A program made the position numbers and the translations under genes. Positions 56,804-61,066 of a stretch of DNA of 61,066 nucleotides are shown piece after piece; position 1 is the first letter of the stretch, and the number at the start of each line of letters is the position of its first letter. The notes beneath the pieces were generated by a model. It was not told where the DNA came from and did not search any database. It was given only the letters and a program-made list of their open reading frames with translations. The DNA is from Pseudomonadota bacterium (GTDB lineage: Bacteria; Pseudomonadota; Gammaproteobacteria; Steroidobacterales; Woeseiaceae): the NCBI GenBank assembly GCA_022572185.1, contig JACZWL010000017.1, positions 1 through 61,066 of the forward strand, in the 5' to 3' direction.

Positions 56804-57499
56804 ATGACCGGCCGATCTCGACTCAAGCTCTTATGCCTCCTCGCTGTGCTGGTGTGTGTTGTCAACTTCGCCATTAGCCCGGAGGTATCGGCAAAACCTA
56901 AAAAAGACGTGGGTTCCGGGAGCGGCAAAGCTTTGGGGAAGCTCAAAAAGAACAGGGAAAACTCTCCGCCGTCTCTCTCCGGGACACCCGATGGGGTGGT
57001 GCTCGAGAATTCGTTCTACGAATTCGTGCCCAGCGCTTCGGATCCGGACGGCGATACCTTGACCTTTGCGATCAATAACAGGCCCGGCTGGGCCGACTTT
57101 GATCCCACCACAGGTGCGCTCTTTGGCACGCCAAGTGCGGCGGACGTGGGCCGCTACAGCGCCATACAGATCGCGGTAAGCGACGGTCTGGCTACTGCCG
57201 AGTTGTCGTCTTTCGACATCGATGTGACGTCGACAACTCTGGCCTCAGTGACGCTCCAATGGCAGCCTCCCACGGAAAATACCGATGGCACCCCGCTTAC
57301 CGACCTTGCGGGCTATCGCATCTACTACGGCGTCGACCCGGCCGATTTGAGCGGTCTCATCGAGTTGTCGAATCCGGGTCTGACAAGCTACGTCGTCGAA
57401 GCGCTGACCCCCAACACCTGGTACTTCGCCATGACGTCTGTGAACGACCGGGGCCAGGAAAGCGACTTCTCTAACCAGCTGATTGGCGACACCCGCTAA
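56804..57499 (+). CDS. secreted protein with putative Ig and fibronectin type III domains, under riboswitch control
   Basis: This 231-residue protein has an N-terminal signal (LLCLLAVLVCVVNFAISPEVSAK), a basic linker, then an Ig-like (He_PIG/cadherin-like) domain: NSPPSLSGTPDGVVLENSFYEFVPSASDPDGDTLTFAINNRPGWADFDPTTGALFGTPSAADVG. A fibronectin type III domain ends the protein (ASVTLQWQPPTENTDGTPLTDLAGYRIYYG...VVEALTPNTWYFAMTSVNDRGQES). Such domains occur in extracellular matrix and adhesion proteins. ATG 56804 has GGAG eight bases upstream. The c-di-GMP-type riboswitch before it fits a biofilm or surface role. Confidence 0.82.
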   Translation: MTGRSRLKLLCLLAVLVCVVNFAISPEVSAKPKKDVGSGSGKALGKLKKNRENSPPSLSGTPDGVVLENSFYEFVPSASDPDGDTLTFAINNRPGWADFDPTTGALFGTPSAADVGRYSAIQIAVSDGLATAELSSFDIDVTSTTLASVTLQWQPPTENTDGTPLTDLAGYRIYYGVDPADLSGLIELSNPGLTSYVVEALTPNTWYFAMTSVNDRGQESDFSNQLIGDTR

Positions 57500-57742
57500 T
57501 CAGCATGGCGGCAGGCTGTGCTCCAGTGCCAGGTTTGTCACGAGCAACACGTGCAACAGCTCGCGTCCCAGTTCGATATCGAGATTGATAAGCTTGCGGT
57601 CAACGGTTTGTGCGTAAAACGATGCGGCATCGACCGAGACCCGTTCGATGACCAGACCGGGGGAAGTCCAGGCGGCAGACTTCAGGTATAAGCCACTGCC
57701 CCGCTGAAATCGGCGCCGGCGGCTATCGGGGCGTGGGTGTAT
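57500..57742 (-). pseudogene. possible frame-disrupted coding remnant downstream of the PAP2 gene
   Basis: On the minus strand one frame reads GEYTHAPIAAGADFSGAVAYT and stops. Another then reads GLYLKSAAWTSPGLVIERV and continues DAASFYAQTVDRKLINLDIELGRELLHVLL to a TGA at 57500-57502. Both have coding-like composition, but neither has a usable start codon. I do not recognise the product. It may be chance. Confidence 0.25.
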
Positions 57743-58294
57743 TCACCAGCGAACCTGAATCTGCAGTCCCGCCGACTTGCCGTCGGTCCACGCCGATGCA
57801 CGGACGTTATCGGTGAACGGCTTGGTCAGCAGATACGACGAGATGATGCCGACCGCCGTGCCGCCAATAACATCGGCGGCATCATGATCATCGGTCTCGA
57901 TGCGCAGCCAACCGACGTAAGCGGCGACGAGGTATGCCGGTATTCCCGGGTGCCAGCCATACCGTCTCTGTATGAACGCGGCCGAACCGAACGCGATTGC
58001 CGCGTGTCCGGACGGAAACGCGTTGTTGCTGCTGCCGTTTGGTGCATCTTTGTCGATGAGCGAGTTCAGCACGAGCGTGCCGGCCGCCGCCAGGCCTAAC
58101 GATTTCGTTAGCGCCCACGCTCCCTGTCTGTCCTGTTTATTCAAGGTCATCAAGTACGCGCTCGCGGGCAGCGCCAGCACCAGTACGTCGGCCTGCTTGT
58201 CTTTGTCGGCATTGGCGCTCGAAACATGCAGCGCCAAGATCCAGAAAATCGGCATGGTCCAGTTCGATGGCGGGCGATGGTGCGGCTTCATCAA
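57743..58294 (-). CDS. PAP2-superfamily phosphatase, exported or membrane-associated
   Basis: This 183-residue protein has an N-terminal hydrophobic segment (MPIFWILALHVSSANA, likely signal). The PAP2 phosphatase motifs are NAFPSGHAAIAFGSA (motif 2, PSGH) and VGWLRIETDDHDAADVIGG, where the R...HD..DV motif 3 histidine is seen. Motif 1 (KxxxxxxRP) is not obvious. Hydrophobic stretches surround the site, as in lipid phosphatases. The substrate is unknown, and weak motif 1 leaves activity uncertain. Confidence 0.75.
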   Translation of the reverse strand: MMKPHHRPPSNWTMPIFWILALHVSSANADKDKQADVLVLALPASAYLMTLNKQDRQGAWALTKSLGLAAAGTLVLNSLIDKDAPNGSSNNAFPSGHAAIAFGSAAFIQRRYGWHPGIPAYLVAAYVGWLRIETDDHDAADVIGGTAVGIISSYLLTKPFTDNVRASAWTDGKSAGLQIQVRW

Positions 58295-58661
58295 TGATCT
58301 CGATAGCAGACGGGCGCATTAAATCACATCAGAGGTTCCTGTTCCTGATCGACGCCCGGGCTGGCGACCGACATTGAAGTTTACTTCTGCGATCCGCAAA
58401 GTCCGTGGCAACGCTGTTCCAACGAGAACACCAATGGTCTGCTCCGGTAGTACTTTCCCAAGGGAACGGACTTGTCGGTACACTCGCAATCTCACCTAAG
58501 CAGAGTGGCACGTCAGCAAAACGAACGACGACGTCAGACGTTGAAAATTGAAACACTAGCGGAGAGATTTAACGCTTGTGTTGCATCGACCTGTTGGGGT
58601 GGTAACCCAAAGTGAAGGTTCAAGAATCCCCTATCACTGGCCGCCACAAGGATACATGTGG

Positions 58662-58690
58662 TTGACCGTATATACGGTATTCCGTCTATT
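58662..58690 (+). promoter_or_regulatory. promoter of the arsenic operon
   Basis: TTGACC (58662-58667), 17 bases, TCTATT (58685-58690). Initiation near 58697 would put the start of the mRNA at the arsR ATG (58699), giving a leaderless transcript. The preceding 360 bases back to the PAP2 gene show no other feature. Confidence 0.65.
58665..58678 (+). promoter_or_regulatory. palindromic ArsR operator
   Basis: ACCGTATATACGGT is a perfect 14-base palindrome starting inside the -35 hexamer and extending into the spacer, well placed for repression by an ArsR dimer. Confidence 0.65.
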
Positions 58691-58698
58691 GTGTCCGC

Positions 58699-59052
58699 AT
58701 GAAAATGCAATGCCGCCAGTTTTTTCAGCTTCTGTCCGATGACACACGCCTCCGCAGCCTGATGTTGATTCAGCAAGAGGGCGAATTGTGCGTCTGCGAA
58801 CTCGTCCATGCGCTGGGTGTAATACAGCCCAAGGTATCTCGCCATCTTGCAGCACTGCGTGACTGTGGTGTCGTCGCCGATCGACGATCCGGGCAATGGA
58901 TTTACTACCAGATTCACCCCGACTTGCCTGATTGGGCACGTCAGGTGATCGACGCGACGGTCAGTGAGCAGGCAACGCGAGAACCCTATGTAAATGATCT
59001 GGCTGCGTTGTCAGGTATGCCAAACAGACCAGGTGCTGCTCGTTGTGCCTAA
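58699..59052 (+). CDS. arsR: arsenic-responsive repressor ArsR
   Basis: This 117-residue winged-helix repressor has the As(III)-sensing motif ELCVCELVHAL and the recognition helix region VIQPKVSRHLAALRDCGVVADRRSGQWIYYQIHPDLP. It should release the operator when arsenite binds the cysteines. The start lacks a ribosome binding site, consistent with leaderless initiation. It heads arsR-arsC-acr3. Confidence 0.92.
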   Translation: MKMQCRQFFQLLSDDTRLRSLMLIQQEGELCVCELVHALGVIQPKVSRHLAALRDCGVVADRRSGQWIYYQIHPDLPDWARQVIDATVSEQATREPYVNDLAALSGMPNRPGAARCA

Positions 59053-59076
59053 GCACCGCCCGATAGAAGAATCCCA

Positions 59077-59517
59077 ATGAACATATTGTTCTTGTGCACT
59101 GGCAACTCCTGTCGCTCACAAATGGCGGAGGGCTGGGCCGGTCAACTCGGTGGAAAATGGGTCGAGGCACAATCCGCCGGTATTGAATCTCACAGGAAAA
59201 ACACCCGCGCTATCGATGTGATGCGAGAAGCAGGTGTGGACATTTCCCGGCAGGAGTCCACCAAACTGACTGATGAGATGCTGACCTCGGCCGATTGCGT
59301 GGTTACCCTTTGTGGCCATGCGGACGAAAACTGTCCGGTTTTACCGGAAGGAACACGGAAAGAGCATTGGCCGCTCGATGACCCAGGCAAAGCGATGGGC
59401 TCAGAGGACGAAATAATGGCGGTATTCAGAGCAAGCTGCGCTGACATCCGCCGACGGGTGGAGGACTTGATCAAACGGATAGAAAAAGAGAACGGGACGG
59501 AAAACAATGAGTGCTAA
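59077..59517 (+). CDS. arsC: thioredoxin-coupled arsenate reductase ArsC
   Basis: This 146-residue protein of the low-molecular-weight phosphatase fold has the loop LFLCTGNSCRSQMAEGW (P-loop CTGNSCRS). A second pair of cysteines lies in VTLCGHADENCPVLP, as in Staphylococcus-type ArsC, which passes a disulfide to thioredoxin. EHWPLDDPGKA provides the catalytic Asp. It reduces arsenate to arsenite for export by Acr3. Confidence 0.93.
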   Translation: MNILFLCTGNSCRSQMAEGWAGQLGGKWVEAQSAGIESHRKNTRAIDVMREAGVDISRQESTKLTDEMLTSADCVVTLCGHADENCPVLPEGTRKEHWPLDDPGKAMGSEDEIMAVFRASCADIRRRVEDLIKRIEKENGTENNEC

Positions 59518-60622
59518 CAGTAAGGGCAGCGGTGAAATGAGTATTTTTGAACGCTATCTCACCATATGGGTTGCAATTTGCATTGTCGTTGGCATCGGGC
59601 TTGGACAGCTGTTCCCGAACGTATTTCAGTTCGTGGGCCACATCGAGGTGACGCACATCAACCTGCCAGTTGCCGTGCTTGTCTGGCTGATGATCATTCC
59701 GATGCTAATCAAAATCGATCTGAAGCAACTTACAAGAGTCAGGCAACACTGGCGAGGGGTTGGAGTCACCTTATTCGTAAACTGGGGCGTCAAGCCGTTT
59801 TCAATGGCGCTGCTCGGCTGGTTGTTCATCGGCTATCTTTTTCGTGACTACCTTCCTGCCGAACAAATCGATTCTTACATCGCCGGGCTGGTGATACTGG
59901 CCGCAGCGCCGTGCACTGCAATGGTATTCGTTTGGAGTCACCTGATGCGGGGCGAGCCCCACTTCACACTGTCGCAGGTTGCCTTAAACGACGTCATCAT
60001 GGTGTTTGCTTTTGCGCCTATCGTTGCATTGCTGCTGGGATTGTCCGCGATCACCGTACCCTGGGATACGCTGATTCTGTCAGTAGTTCTCTACATCGTT
60101 ATACCTCTAATCATCGCAAGTCTGTGGCGCAGGAATCTATTGAATCGCGATAATGGTCAGGCGAAATTAAATCAGCTTATAGCTCGCCTCGGTCCGATGT
60201 CTCTTGGCGCATTGTTAGCCACACTGATATTGCTCTTCGGTTTTCAGGGAAAACAGATAATTGCCGAGCCATTAATTATTGTGTTGCTGGCAGTGCCGAT
60301 CCTGATTCAGGTCTTTTTCAATTCAGGATTGGCTTATTTGCTTAATCGTCAGGTGCGTTCCCCGCACTGCGTTGCAGGACCGTCCGCACTGATTGGTGCA
60401 AGTAACTTCTTTGAACTAGCCGTGGCCACAGCTATTGCATTATTTGGATTCGAATCCGGTGCCGCATTAGCCACTGTAGTAGGCGTGTTGATCGAAGTAC
60501 CAGCAATGCTGGTGGCTGTGCGAATAGTCAACCAGTCTCGAGCTTGGTATGAGTGTCGCGCCGGTATCGTTCCGTACAGTGAATGTTGCCCTGAGGCTGT
60601 GCCTCTGAATACGCGCCCTTAG
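59507..60622 (+). CDS. acr3: arsenite efflux permease Acr3
   Basis: This 371-residue permease of about ten helices exports arsenite. Family motifs are present: FERYLTIWVAICIVVGIGLGQLFP, LAAAPCTAMVFVWSHL (conserved cysteine) and HCVAGPSALIGASNFFELAVATAIALFG. The start overlaps the arsC stop. The last 20 residues (ECRAGIVPYSECCPEAVPLNTRP) are more polar and contain extra cysteines that may be accessory. Confidence 0.93.
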   Translation: MSANSKGSGEMSIFERYLTIWVAICIVVGIGLGQLFPNVFQFVGHIEVTHINLPVAVLVWLMIIPMLIKIDLKQLTRVRQHWRGVGVTLFVNWGVKPFSMALLGWLFIGYLFRDYLPAEQIDSYIAGLVILAAAPCTAMVFVWSHLMRGEPHFTLSQVALNDVIMVFAFAPIVALLLGLSAITVPWDTLILSVVLYIVIPLIIASLWRRNLLNRDNGQAKLNQLIARLGPMSLGALLATLILLFGFQGKQIIAEPLIIVLLAVPILIQVFFNSGLAYLLNRQVRSPHCVAGPSALIGASNFFELAVATAIALFGFESGAALATVVGVLIEVPAMLVAVRIVNQSRAWYECRAGIVPYSECCPEAVPLNTRP

Positions 60623-60825
60623 CCTGATTATTTTCAGCTTTTTGAATGACCGCGTCTGGCCGAGGCTGTGTGAAAACGCAGTGTTCATTATAATGTAGAG
60701 GCCTCAGTGGCAGGGCCGTCAGCAGACGTGCTAAACTTGATGGGAAATAGGTGTCACGAGTTCCAAGCAGTGGCTCAAGCTGTGCGATAATTACCCGCTC
60801 AATACAATCCGGTGGGGAAAGCATC

Positions 60826-61066
60826 GTGCGAACATTCCTCGCATTGCGCCTTTCTGGCGTATTTTTTTTATTGTCAGCCTTGATGGTTGCTTGCGCACCC
60901 GAAACGGCGGAAAGCCCGGCAGTTGAAGCTAAACCGGCCGTTGCGGGTCCTAAAGCTGAGGTCGCGCCGCGCCCGGACGTTTATGCCGAGTTCACACTGA
61001 CAAGCGACCTGTCTTATTTAAGCGATAACCAGCGCGAAATGATCGGCATACTGATCGAAGCGTCGC
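60826..61066 (+). CDS. N-terminal part of a lipoprotein, possibly an M49-family peptidase
   Basis: The GTG at 60826 has GGGGAAA upstream. It starts a signal ending in a lipobox (SALMVACAPE), then an Ala/Pro-rich linker and YAEFTLTSDLSYLSDNQREMIGILIEAS at the window edge. That last segment resembles the start of dipeptidyl-peptidase III-like (M49) zinc peptidases, but the HEXXGH-type site lies outside the window. A TATAAT (60689-60694) upstream may be its -10. Confidence 0.55.
   Translation, partial: MRTFLALRLSGVFFLLSALMVACAPETAESPAVEAKPAVAGPKAEVAPRPDVYAEFTLTSDLSYLSDNQREMIGILIEAS

Noticed and set aside
56524-56946. A 140-codon minus-strand frame over the riboswitch
   Set aside because: It is antisense to a clear structured RNA and to the signal peptide of the downstream gene.

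Overview
The window looks like a chromosomal segment from a free-living, GC-rich gammaproteobacterium that can live with little or no oxygen. Gammaproteobacterial gene orders support this: trxA-rho, dusB-fis-purH-purD, aroQ-accB-accC-(prmA remnant), msrPQ and an RhlB-type helicase. I cannot assign a genus. The gene content would suit sediment lineages such as Woeseiales or Chromatiales, but that is inference.

Layout. Positions 1-5146 hold the 3' end of a probable RquA (rhodoquinone synthesis), a four-gene fumarate reductase operon frdABCD, a SnoaL-like protein and a HemN-like radical SAM enzyme. Positions 5323-12310 (minus strand) hold an Isp-type [NiFe]-hydrogenase operon, hynD-hupH-like-hynS-isp1-isp2-hynL, followed by a small membrane protein and a UbiA/MenA-type prenyltransferase. 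Divergently from it, 12548-18436 carries a full maturation set hypCABDFE. This runs on into a CPA2 antiporter and a DUF47-Pit phosphate module. Together these suggest H2 oxidation into a quinone pool with fumarate as a possible acceptor.

Positions 21438-42680 are mostly housekeeping: a kinase-like protein, cysQ, yrfG, rhlB, trxA, rho, moeA, purDH, fis, dusB, a zinc-ribbon/DUF3426 protein, accCB, aroQ, a TlpA-like redoxin and dsbD. Three things interrupt them: a RelE-type toxin-antitoxin pair (29502-30195), a MITE-like element (34654-34898) and a decayed prmA (37081-37402). Next come groESL with a CIRCE operator, an atypical pyruvate kinase, msrPQ, a DsbA/FrnE-like protein and an epoxide-hydrolase-like protein.

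The most unusual locus is 51160-54583. A T-box leader RNA with an AUC (Ile) specifier, a UGGU acceptor-binding motif and an intrinsic terminator precedes a type 2 isoleucyl-tRNA synthetase. Its HIGH motif is replaced by GIHH, the GXHH signature linked to extreme mupirocin resistance. Further on, a c-di-GMP-I (GEMM) riboswitch precedes a secreted Ig-like/FN3 protein (56601-57499), followed by a PAP2 phosphatase. An arsenic operon arsR-arsC-acr3 (58662-60622) has a palindromic operator and an apparently leaderless first gene. The window ends inside a lipoprotein that may be an M49-type peptidase. All function calls come from reading motifs; no database search was run.
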